In this document: positions 1 to 5,845 of the stretch, one piece after another
Layout: each line of letters begins with the position of its first letter
Position numbering within the stretch: position 1 is the stretch's first letter
Assembly (NCBI GenBank): GCA_964458655.1
Contig: CAYWJT010000076.1
Span: 1 to 8,393 of the forward strand
DNA: 8,393 nt
Reading direction: 5' to 3'
DNA from: CAYWJT01 sp964458655
GTDB lineage: Bacteria > Acidobacteriota > Aminicenantia > Aminicenantales > Saccharicenantaceae
Notes under the pieces: generated by a model
Databases searched by the model: none
Told to the model about the DNA's origin: nothing
What the model saw: the letters and a program-made list of their open reading frames with translations, nothing else
Translations under genes and position numbers: made by a program

Positions 1-13
1 GTCCCCTTATTAC

Positions 14-41
14 TTGACAGGAAACAGATATGTGATATATT
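14..41 (+). promoter_or_regulatory. Sigma-70-type promoter for the activase / glycyl radical enzyme unit
   Basis: A perfect -35 hexamer TTGACA at 14-19 is followed by a 16-bp spacer and a -10 hexamer TATATT (5 of 6 consensus) at 36-41. The first 50 bases are AT-rich, in contrast to the GC-rich gene that follows. The -10 ends only 12 nt before the ATG at 54, so transcription would start around 47-49 and leave a leader of about 5 nt. Little or no Shine-Dalgarno would then be in the transcript; the AGGG at 48-51 is too close to the ATG to be a good one. This is inferred from consensus only. Confidence 0.6.
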
Positions 42-53
42 AGCACTAGGGTT

Positions 54-965
54 ATGGCAGTGACGGGCACTATTTTCGACATCAGACGCTACTCGATCCA
101 CGACGGTCCCGGCATCCGCACGGCCGTCTTTTTCAAGGGCTGCCCCCTGCGCTGCCCCTGGTGCCACAACCCGGAGGGCGTGCACGCCGGACTCGAGCTC
201 ATGCACTGGCCGTCGCGCTGCGCCCGCTGTTACGCATGCGTCGCGGCCTGCCCTCTTAAGGCCATTTCCAGCTTGAACGGAGGCCCTCCGGCCATAGACC
301 GCGGCCGGTGCGACCTCTGCGGCAAGTGCGCCCTGGCCTGCCCCTACGAAGCCATGCAGGTCGTCGGCCGCCGCCTTAGCGTGGCCGAGGTCGTCGCCGA
401 AGCCGAGAAGGACCGCCCCTTCTTCGACCAGTCCGGAGGCGGCGTCACCTTCACCGGCGGCGAGCCGCTCGCGCAGCCGGATTTCCTCGAGGCCCTAATC
501 GACGCCCTGGCCGCCGACGGCGTCCATACCGCGCTCGACACTTCCGGCCACGCTCCCGCCGAGGTCTTCGACCGCGTCGCCCGCAAGGTCGACCTGGTCC
601 TCTTCGACCTGAAACACATGGACAGCGGCCGCCATCATGAATACACCGGCGTCCCCAACACCGGCATCCTGAGAAACTTCCGTCACCTGGCCTCGCTCGG
701 CACCGAGACCTGGGTCAGGATACCGCTCATCCCGGGCTTCAACACCGACGAGCCCAGCGTCAGGGCCTTTATTTCTTTCCTCAAGCCGCTCCAGACCGTC
801 CGCCGGGTCGGCCTCCTGCCGTATCATTCGGGCGGCCTGGCCAAAGCCGAGCGCGTCGGCCAAGCGGCCGCCTTTCGGAAATTCCCCGAACTTACGGACG
901 AAGAGTACGCCGCCGTCGAGCGGGCCTTCCTCAGCGAGGGCTTCGAGGTCACAAAGGGAGGTTGA
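54..965 (+). CDS. Glycyl-radical-enzyme activating protein (radical SAM, PflA family, with ferredoxin insert)
   Basis: This cytoplasmic activase uses S-adenosylmethionine and a reduced 4Fe-4S cluster to abstract a hydrogen from the conserved glycine of a partner glycyl radical enzyme. The 303-residue protein shows the radical SAM signature CxxxCxxC at C30, C34 and C37, preceded by the family-typical SIHDGPGIRTAVFFKGC. Two CxxCxxCxxxC ferredoxin clusters follow (C56/C59/C62/C66 and C86/C89/C92/C96); this insert is typical of activases for non-PFL glycyl radical enzymes (dehydratases, decarboxylases, lyases). QSGGGVTFTGGEP, at about residues 126-138, carries the SAM-binding GGE motif. Length is normal for the family. 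The ATG at 54 is supported by the family-like N-terminus and the promoter just upstream. The downstream gene overlaps its stop codon, so the partner is almost certainly the adjacent glycyl radical enzyme. The class is certain; the substrate specificity is set by the partner. Confidence 0.95.
   Translation: MAVTGTIFDIRRYSIHDGPGIRTAVFFKGCPLRCPWCHNPEGVHAGLELMHWPSRCARCYACVAACPLKAISSLNGGPPAIDRGRCDLCGKCALACPYEAMQVVGRRLSVAEVVAEAEKDRPFFDQSGGGVTFTGGEPLAQPDFLEALIDALAADGVHTALDTSGHAPAEVFDRVARKVDLVLFDLKHMDSGRHHEYTGVPNTGILRNFRHLASLGTETWVRIPLIPGFNTDEPSVRAFISFLKPLQTVRRVGLLPYHSGGLAKAERVGQAAAFRKFPELTDEEYAAVERAFLSEGFEVTKGG
953..961 (+). promoter_or_regulatory. Ribosome binding site that decides the glycyl radical enzyme start
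   Basis: AAAGGGAGG lies inside the last codons of the activase. Three in-frame starts follow: TTG at 962, ATG at 965 and ATG at 968. The spacing from GGAGG to the ATG is 6 nt for 968 but only 3 nt for 965 and none for 962, so 968 is preferred. All three positions abut or overlap the activase TGA (963-965), which points to translational coupling. Confidence 0.7.
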
Positions 966-967
966 TG

Positions 968-3331
968 ATGAACGAGCGCATCAGGAAGCTCCGGGAGCAA
1001 TCGCACCAGGCCAGGCCCTCGGTCAGCGCCGAGCGGGCCAGGCTCATCACCGAATTCTACAAGCAGCCGGCCGTCGCCGGCCTGTCCTGCCCCATGCAGC
1101 GCGCCCTGGCCTTCAAGCACATCCTCGAGAACAAGGCGATTGTCATCAACGAAGGCGAGCTCATCGTCGGCGAACGCGGCCCGGCGCCCAAAGCCACCCC
1201 GACCTACCCCGAGGTCTGCCTGCACTCCCTCGAGGACCTCAAGCACCTCAACGACCGCAAGAAGACCGCCTATGCCGTCGACGAAGCGACGATGCGCCTT
1301 TACGCCGAGGAGGTCATCCCCTTCTGGCGCGGACGCTCCCAGCGGGAAAGGCTATTCTCCGCGATGACGCCCGAATGGCGCGCCGCCTACGAGGCCGGGG
1401 TCTTCACCGAGTTCATGGAACAGCGCGCGCCCGGCCACACCGTCCTCGACGGCAAGATCTACCGCAAGGGCATGCTCGACTTCAAGAAGGACATCGAGGC
1501 CTCGCTCGCCTCGCTCGACTTCTATCGCGACCCCGAGGCCTACGACAAGAAGGAGGAGCTCAGGGCCATGGCCGTGTGCGCCGACGCCCTCATCGCCTAC
1601 GCCGGCCGGCACGCCCGCCTGGCCCGCGAGCTCGCTGCGCGCGAAAAGGACCCGGTTCGCCGCCGGGAACTCGAGACCATCGCCGAAACCTGCGAGCACG
1701 TCCCGGCCCACGCCCCGCGCGACTTCCGGGAGGCGCTCCAATACTACTGGTTCGTCCATCTCGGCGTCATCATCGAATACAACACCTGGGACTCCTTCAA
1801 CCCGGGCCGGCTCGACCAGCACCTGCTGCCCTTCTACCGCCGGGGCCTCGCCGACGGCACGCTCACCGAGGAAGCGGCCCGCGAGCTCCTGCAGGCCTTC
1901 TGGGTCAAGTTCAACAACCAGCCGGCGCCGCCCAAGGTCGGCGTCACCGCCGAGGAAAGCGGCACCTACACCGACTTCGCCCTCATCAACCTGGGCGGCC
2001 TGAAGGAAGACGGCACCGACGGCGTCAACGAGCTTACTTTCCTCATCCTCGACGTCATCGAGGAGATGCGCATCCTCCAGCCGAGCTCGATGGTCCAGGT
2101 GAGCGCCAAGAACCCGGACTCGTTCGTCCTCAGGGCCCTCGACATCATCAAGACCGGGTTCGGCCAGCCCTCCGTCTTCAACACCGACGCCATCGTCCAG
2201 GAGCTGGTCCGGCAGGGCAAGAGCGTCCAGGACGCCCGCAACGGCGGGGCCAGCGGCTGCGTCGAGGCCGGCGCCTTCGGCAAGGAAGCCTACATCCTGA
2301 CCGGCTACTTCAACCTGCCCAAGGTGTTCGAGATCACCATGCACAACGGCGTCGACCCGCGCACGGGAAAGAAGATCGGCCTCGAGACCGGCGACCCGGC
2401 CTCCTTCCGCTCTTTCGACGAGCTCTACGCCGCCTTCGAGCGCCAGATGCGCCACTTCATCGACATCAAGGTCCGCGGCAGCAACGTCATCGAGGCGCTC
2501 TACGCCAGGTACCTGCCCGCGCCGTTCCTGTCCATCCTCATCGACGACTGCATCGCCCGGGGCAAGGACTACCACGCCGGCGGCGCCCGCTACAACTCCA
2601 ACTACATCCAAGGCGTCGGCCTGGGCACGATCACCGACATCCTGAGCTCCGTCAAGCACAACGTCTTCGAGGAGCGGCGTTTCACGATGGCCGAGCTCGC
2701 CGCCGCGCTCGACGCAGATTTCGAAGGACGCGAACCGCTCAGGCAGGTCCTGCTCAACAAGACCCCCAAGTTCGGCAACGACGACGATTACGCCGACAGC
2801 CTGATGCGGCGCGTCTTCGAGTCATATTTCGCGGCCGTGGACGGCCGGCCGACCCCGCGCGGGGGGAGCTACCGCGTCAACCTGCTGCCCACGACCGTGC
2901 ACGTCTACTTCGGCAAGGTCACGGGCGCCACGGCCGACGGCCGCCGCTCGGGCGAGCCCGTCTCCGAGGGCGTGTCGCCGGTCCAGGGCGCCGACCGCAA
3001 GGGGCCGAGCGCCGTCATCAAGTCGCTCTCCAAGCTCGACCACGTCAGGACCGGCGGCACCCTGCTCAACATGAAGTTCACGCCCCAGCTCCTGGCCGAC
3101 CGGACCGGCCTTACCGCCCTCAAGGACCTGATCCGCACCTACTTCAAGCTGATGGGCCACCACATCCAATTCAACGTGGTCACGGCCGACTTGCTGCGCG
3201 AGGCCCAGAAGCAGCCTGAAAAATACCGCGACCTCATCGTGCGGGTCGCCGGCTACAGCGACTATTTCGTGGACTGCGGCACCGAGCTGCAGAAAGAGAT
3301 CATCAGGCGCACCGAGCACGGCCGGGTCTGA
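968..3331 (+). CDS. hypD: Glycyl radical enzyme, trans-4-hydroxy-L-proline dehydratase (HypD)-like
   Basis: This cytoplasmic, oxygen-sensitive enzyme of the pyruvate formate-lyase superfamily is most likely the dehydratase that converts trans-4-hydroxy-L-proline to pyrroline-5-carboxylate. The name hypD here is unrelated to the hydrogenase maturation gene. Numbering from ATG 968, the thiyl-radical cysteine is C431 in ASGCVEAG, with the base E433 two residues on. The glycyl radical loop near the C-terminus is VRVAGYSDYF, with G762. Asp275 (in TWDSF), E433, Y447 and the Cys-to-Gly spacing of 331 match, with a constant offset, the residues I recall for Clostridioides difficile HypD (D278, C434, E436, Y450, G765). 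The stretch MTPEWRAAYEAGVFTEFMEQ also looks HypD-like. A PFL would have two adjacent cysteines, and glycerol dehydratase an Asp 14 residues after the Cys; here that residue is Thr. The upstream activase overlaps it. No pyrroline-5-carboxylate reductase is nearby. Glycyl radical enzyme: certain. HypD: likely but recalled, not searched. HplG-type C-N lyase or an uncharacterised sibling remain possible. Confidence 0.88.
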   Translation: MNERIRKLREQSHQARPSVSAERARLITEFYKQPAVAGLSCPMQRALAFKHILENKAIVINEGELIVGERGPAPKATPTYPEVCLHSLEDLKHLNDRKKTAYAVDEATMRLYAEEVIPFWRGRSQRERLFSAMTPEWRAAYEAGVFTEFMEQRAPGHTVLDGKIYRKGMLDFKKDIEASLASLDFYRDPEAYDKKEELRAMAVCADALIAYAGRHARLARELAAREKDPVRRRELETIAETCEHVPAHAPRDFREALQYYWFVHLGVIIEYNTWDSFNPGRLDQHLLPFYRRGLADGTLTEEAARELLQAFWVKFNNQPAPPKVGVTAEESGTYTDFALINLGGLKEDGTDGVNELTFLILDVIEEMRILQPSSMVQVSAKNPDSFVLRALDIIKTGFGQPSVFNTDAIVQELVRQGKSVQDARNGGASGCVEAGAFGKEAYILTGYFNLPKVFEITMHNGVDPRTGKKIGLETGDPASFRSFDELYAAFERQMRHFIDIKVRGSNVIEALYARYLPAPFLSILIDDCIARGKDYHAGGARYNSNYIQGVGLGTITDILSSVKHNVFEERRFTMAELAAALDADFEGREPLRQVLLNKTPKFGNDDDYADSLMRRVFESYFAAVDGRPTPRGGSYRVNLLPTTVHVYFGKVTGATADGRRSGEPVSEGVSPVQGADRKGPSAVIKSLSKLDHVRTGGTLLNMKFTPQLLADRTGLTALKDLIRTYFKLMGHHIQFNVVTADLLREAQKQPEKYRDLIVRVAGYSDYFVDCGTELQKEIIRRTEHGRV

Positions 3332-3358
3332 GGCCGCGCGCCCGCCTACTAAGCCAAC

Positions 3359-4399
3359 TCAATCGAGCCTGATCATGGCCTTGATGACGCCGTCCCGGCG
3401 CTCCAGGGCGGTCTCGAAGGCCGCCTGCGCCTTCTCGAGCGGGAAGGCGTGCGTGGCCATGAAATCCAGGTCGACCTCGCCGGAGGAGAGCATGGCCAGC
3501 GCCTCCTCGAAGCGCCTGTTCTGGCGCCTGACGTTCTGGACGCGCAGCTCCTTGCGGCGGGCGCGGCTCGTGGGGAAGGAGACGCGTTCCTCGACCGGGA
3601 TGCCGACGACGGCCAGCGTGCCGCCCGGCTTGAGCAGTTCGACCGCCTGGTCCAGGGCGGACTGGCGGCCGCAGCATTCGAAGACGACGTCGAGGCCGGA
3701 AGGAGACCGGCGCAGGATCTCGGCGACGACGTCCGTTTCGGCCGCGTTGCCGGCCCAATCGGCGCCCGCCCAGTCCGCCGCGGCCCTCGCCCGGTGCTCG
3801 ACGATGTCGGTCATGTAGAGCCGGCCCAGGCCGCGCTTGCGGGCCGCGATGCCGACCGACAGGCCGATGGGGCCGCAGCCGAGCACCGCCGCCTGCCTGT
3901 CCTCGAGCGGGCCGGCCAGGTTGACGGCGTGCAGGGCGATCGAGAGCGGTTCGGCCAGGACGGCGCGGCTGAGGGTCATGCCGGCCGCGAGAGGGAAGCA
4001 GTTCTCCTCGGGCATGACCAGCAGTTCGGACAGGGCGCCCTCGCGCTCCGACTTGTGGCCGAGGAACGAAATGCGGCGGCAGGTGTGCCTGCGGCCGGCG
4101 AGGCACTGGTCGCAGGCCCCGCAGGAAACGGCCGGCTCGACCGCCACCGCGTCGCCCGGCCTGACCCTAGTCACGTCCCGGCCGACGGCTTCCACGACCC
4201 CGGCGCATTCGTGGCCGAGGATGACCGGCCGGCCGACCGGCTCGCCGCCGACGCTGTCGTTGCTGAAATAATTGAGGTCGCTGCCGCAGACGCCGACCAG
4301 CCTGACCCTGATAAGGACGTCGCGGGGCGAGGCGACGACCGGGTCGGGGACGTTGCGCAGGCTTATCTTGTTCCTGGCGATGAGGACGGCGGCTTTCAT
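3359..4399 (-). CDS. Zinc-dependent medium-chain alcohol/polyol dehydrogenase (sorbitol/threonine dehydrogenase type)
   Basis: This 346-residue cytoplasmic oxidoreductase belongs to the MDR superfamily. Catalytic zinc ligands are C38 (VGVCGSD), H63-E64 (GHE) and probably E150 (AEPLSIALHAV). The structural zinc lobe has C93, C96, C99 and C107 in CxxCxxCx7C spacing. The Rossmann nucleotide-binding loop is GCGPIG at 174-179, and an Asp at about 198 (MTDI), at the end of the second strand, favours NAD(H) over NADP(H). The pattern resembles L-iditol/sorbitol, galactitol-1-phosphate and L-threonine dehydrogenases; the exact substrate cannot be read from the sequence. It converges on the glycyl radical enzyme gene with 27 bp between stops and no obvious terminator. 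Upstream lies the TPR-like gene on the same strand, but the dehydrogenase has its own promoter. A short tandem duplication (ADWAG twice) sits after the second Rossmann strand, apparently a local slip in a surface loop. Confidence 0.92.
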   Translation of the reverse strand: MKAAVLIARNKISLRNVPDPVVASPRDVLIRVRLVGVCGSDLNYFSNDSVGGEPVGRPVILGHECAGVVEAVGRDVTRVRPGDAVAVEPAVSCGACDQCLAGRRHTCRRISFLGHKSEREGALSELLVMPEENCFPLAAGMTLSRAVLAEPLSIALHAVNLAGPLEDRQAAVLGCGPIGLSVGIAARKRGLGRLYMTDIVEHRARAAADWAGADWAGNAAETDVVAEILRRSPSGLDVVFECCGRQSALDQAVELLKPGGTLAVVGIPVEERVSFPTSRARRKELRVQNVRRQNRRFEEALAMLSSGEVDLDFMATHAFPLEKAQAAFETALERRDGVIKAMIRLD

Positions 4400-4408
4400 G
4401 GCTCGGAT

Positions 4409-4437
4409 ATTATACCGCCGTCGCGGTTCGCTGTCTT
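4409..4437 (-). promoter_or_regulatory. Promoter of the dehydrogenase gene, positioned for a leaderless transcript
   Basis: On the minus strand a perfect -10 TATAAT (4409-4414) is preceded by a 17-bp spacer and a -35 AAGACA (4432-4437, 4 of 6 consensus). Only 9 nt separate the -10 from the ATG at 4399, so transcription should start within a few bases of the start codon. No Shine-Dalgarno is visible in those 9 nt. The -35 lies 18 bp beyond the stop of the upstream TPR-like gene. Confidence 0.65.
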
Positions 4438-4455
4438 GTCGCAGGGACCAGCGCG

Positions 4456-4881
4456 TCAGTCCAGGAACATCTTGACGTAGGCCATGTTGCTTTCGAGGAC
4501 GCGCTTGCAGTCCTCGCTCGCTTCGGGGATGGCCAGGGCTTCTTCGAGGAGTCTCTTGGCTGGGGCCAGGTCGACGCTGCGGTCCTGCTTGTGCCTCTTT
4601 ATGATCATGTAGGCGGCGTTATTCTTGCCCCAGGCCACGAGCTCCGGTCGGCCGAGGCCTTCGGCCTGGCGCGCGTATTCCAGATAATACTGCAGGGCCT
4701 GGACGTACTGGCCGGACGCGTCGAATTCCTCGGCCTTGGCCTTGGCGTTGCGCCAGTTTTCCCAGGATACGGGCTGCAGCTCGCCCGATGCCTGGGCCTG
4801 CTCCTGAGCCGGGGCCGGGACCGATGCGGCGGCCGCCGAAACAAAGAGCGCCGCCAGCGCCAGGATGAGCGGTTTCTTCAT
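4456..4881 (-). CDS. Secreted small helical protein, TPR-like
   Basis: I do not recognise a named family for this 141-residue protein. The N-terminus MKKPLILALAALFVSAAAAS is a Sec signal peptide (two lysines, a hydrophobic core, small residues), with likely cleavage after A25 (APA before QEQ), so the mature protein should be periplasmic or exported. There is no lipobox cysteine. The remainder is predicted helical and resembles one to two tetratricopeptide repeats (GQYVQALQYYLEYARQAEGL, then AKRLLEEALAIPEASED), so a protein-interaction role is plausible but unproven. An upstream in-frame start would give 211 residues, but the ATG at 4881 is chosen because it has a strong GGAGGGAG Shine-Dalgarno and begins directly with the signal peptide. 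The dehydrogenase gene follows after 56 bp on the same strand, possibly by partial read-through. Confidence 0.75.
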   Translation of the reverse strand: MKKPLILALAALFVSAAAASVPAPAQEQAQASGELQPVSWENWRNAKAKAEEFDASGQYVQALQYYLEYARQAEGLGRPELVAWGKNNAAYMIIKRHKQDRSVDLAPAKRLLEEALAIPEASEDCKRVLESNMAYVKMFLD

Positions 4882-4894
4882 ATCTCCCTCCCTC
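4882..4894 (-). promoter_or_regulatory. Repeated GGGA Shine-Dalgarno of the TPR-like gene
   Basis: Read on the minus strand this is GAGGGAGGGAGAT followed at once by ATG at 4881. The GGGA unit is repeated, giving more than one register for anti-Shine-Dalgarno pairing. It fixes the start at 4881 in preference to upstream in-frame codons. Confidence 0.7.
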
Positions 4895-4909
4895 CCGGGC
4901 CGCGCCCGG
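4895..4909 (-). promoter_or_regulatory. Short GC hairpin abutting the Shine-Dalgarno
   Basis: CCGGGC (4895-4900), a 3-base loop and GCCCGG (4904-4909) form a perfect 6-bp inverted repeat in the 5' leader of the TPR-like gene, immediately upstream of its ribosome binding site. It could influence translation initiation or mRNA stability. In GC-rich DNA such short repeats also arise by chance, so confidence in a function is low. Confidence 0.3.
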
Positions 4910-4926
4910 ACCGTTACACCGGCCAA

Positions 4927-4955
4927 AGCATACCCCAGCTGTTTTCGCCTTGCAA
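4927..4955 (-). promoter_or_regulatory. Possible promoter of the TPR-like gene
   Basis: On the minus strand TTGCAA (4950-4955, 4 of 6 to the -35 consensus), a 17-bp spacer and TATGCT (4927-4932, 4 of 6 to the -10 consensus) lie 45 nt upstream of the ATG. This would give a leader of about 38 nt that contains the hairpin and Shine-Dalgarno. It is weaker than the other two promoters reported here. Confidence 0.4.
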
Positions 4956-5062
4956 GCAGGAAACACGGCCTCGAGAGCCTTCTAGAACAGGCCCGCGCGC
5001 ACCTGCTGAGTCCGCACCGTTGATGAGCGGCCGCTCGCGGAAAAAACAACCCGGGGTTCTGT

Positions 5063-5248
5063 TTGAGGGAGCATGTCTTTACGGGCGGCAAGCTCCCGGC
5101 CGGGCGTCGCCCGACGGAGAGCAGTTGCTATTATTTCACCACCGACCGGATGGGCTCGCCGCGACTCGTTGCTGACGGCAACGACGCCGCGGCCTACACG
5201 GCGGCGGTACTCCGTTCCACTGCAATGACTTGCTCGCCGGCTATTTGA
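5063..5248 (+). pseudogene. Decayed Rhs/YD-repeat protein fragment
   Basis: The reading frame at 5126-5200 encodes YYFTTDRMGSPRLVADGND, which closely resembles the Rhs core motif of the form YYYTDHLGSPRLVTDxxGN found near the end of the Rhs/YD-repeat shell. The YDPFGE-like continuation that normally follows is missing: the frame runs on as AAAYTAAVLRS and stops at 5246-5248. There is no credible start or ribosome binding site, and nothing Rhs-like lies upstream; the preceding 180 bp hold only the TPR gene leader and GC-rich non-coding sequence, including a 12-bp palindrome at 5025-5036. Rhs proteins are usually over 1000 residues, so this is a remnant. It converges on the AT-rich nuclease-like gene and may mark the edge of an old insertion or deletion. 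Confidence 0.6.
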
Positions 5249-5690
5249 TTCTATTTGCCGTTCTCTGTTCCTCGTTATATTCCCATATCTCGACGTCGTC
5301 GGGGATGAGGTGAATATTTGTCCGGATGTAATATTCCGCAAGGGTTTCATTTCTTTTTTGGCTGAAATCCCTTAAAACGAAAAAAATCTTCCGGTATCCT
5401 GAAGGAGTCGCATAGAAGAAAAACATTGCTTGGTTCCAGGCAACAATCTTCGCGCTTGGGACATTCCCTCCTTCGGTCCATTTGTGGGCCTTACATTCAA
5501 CAATGACTTTATTATGTTCATCTCCAAGATCGAAGTGGTGTGGCTTCCGTCCATTGATGCCAATGTCGATTGTTATGTCGGGGGTCAATTTTAAGCCCTG
5601 TTGAGCAAAAAAAGCTTTAGCCTTAGCCTCGAAATCACGACCAACTTGGGTATTGCTTTCTGCCCCTTTGCGTTGGAATGGCTTATCCAT
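5241..5690 (-). CDS. Small PD-(D/E)XK nuclease-fold protein, probably horizontally acquired
   Basis: This 149-residue single-domain protein has no name I recognise. The motif set fits a PD-(D/E)XK (restriction-endonuclease-like) fold: a first helix with GRDFEAKAKAFF (E21), then HHFDLG (D54), then VIVECK (E65 and K67), with hydrophobic strands around the last two. These are the expected metal-binding and catalytic residues in the correct order and spacing, so a Mg2+-dependent DNA-cleaving or DNA-repair role is plausible; the target is unknown. No specificity domain, methyltransferase or immunity partner is adjacent, so it is not an obvious restriction system. GGAGAT at 5696-5701, 5 nt from the ATG, supports the start at 5690. 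The gene and its upstream flank are strikingly AT-rich, with codon use (AAA, ATT, TTT) unlike the GC-rich neighbours, indicating recent transfer. Confidence 0.75.
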   Translation of the reverse strand: MDKPFQRKGAESNTQVGRDFEAKAKAFFAQQGLKLTPDITIDIGINGRKPHHFDLGDEHNKVIVECKAHKWTEGGNVPSAKIVAWNQAMFFFYATPSGYRKIFFVLRDFSQKRNETLAEYYIRTNIHLIPDDVEIWEYNEEQRTANRIK

Positions 5691-5845
5691 ACTTCATCTC
5701 CGATTAACTCTTTATTTAAAGCATGCCATCCAAGGAATTGCCCATTCCGAGCGTCCCACATTAAATAATCCCATCAAATACCCCGGCAAAAATCTCAACT
5801 TTATATTATTTTCTCATGTGCGACCGTCCGCGCCCGCCCCCGTCG
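5691..5845. other. AT-rich intergenic spacer with no gene seen
   Basis: These 155 bp separate the start of the nuclease-like gene from the end of the sugar operon. AT-rich composition persists to about 5815 and then switches abruptly to GC-rich sequence, which suggests the right-hand edge of the acquired segment. It contains the ribosome binding site of the nuclease-like gene at 5696-5701. I found no convincing promoter, no terminator for the sugar operon and no direct repeat matching the other side. Confidence 0.5.

Noticed and set aside
1375..3219. A 614-residue open frame within the glycyl radical enzyme gene, plus a 435-residue antisense frame at 1352-2659
   Set aside because: Both are shadows created by high GC at third codon positions. 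The translations are low-complexity (Arg/Pro/His-rich, or Val/Gly/Asp-rich) with no recognisable motif, while the 968-3331 frame carries the full enzyme.
968..3331. Pyruvate formate-lyase, glycerol dehydratase or choline TMA-lyase as the identity of the glycyl radical enzyme
   Set aside because: PFL has two adjacent active-site cysteines, but here there is a single Cys followed by Val-Glu. The Asp 14 residues after the Cys in glycerol dehydratase is Thr here. The length is short for CutC, and no trimethylamine or microcompartment genes are nearby.
3449..4480. A 343-residue plus-strand frame opposite the dehydrogenase
   Set aside because: Its composition is that of an antisense shadow, and the minus-strand frame has all the zinc and Rossmann motifs.
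5025..5036. The perfect 12-bp palindrome GAGCGGCCGCTC, considered as a terminator or operator
   Set aside because: It has no loop and no downstream T-run in either orientation, and such palindromes are common in GC-rich DNA.
4982..5350. A 122-residue minus-strand frame spanning the Rhs relic and the end of the nuclease-like gene
   Set aside because: It overlaps a better supported gene, crosses the compositional boundary and shows no domain or ribosome binding site.
5063..5690. An Rhs toxin/immunity pair formed by the Rhs fragment and the nuclease-like gene
   Set aside because: The two are on opposite strands and convergent, whereas an Rhs C-terminal toxin is fused in frame to the core. The Rhs part is also only a short relic.
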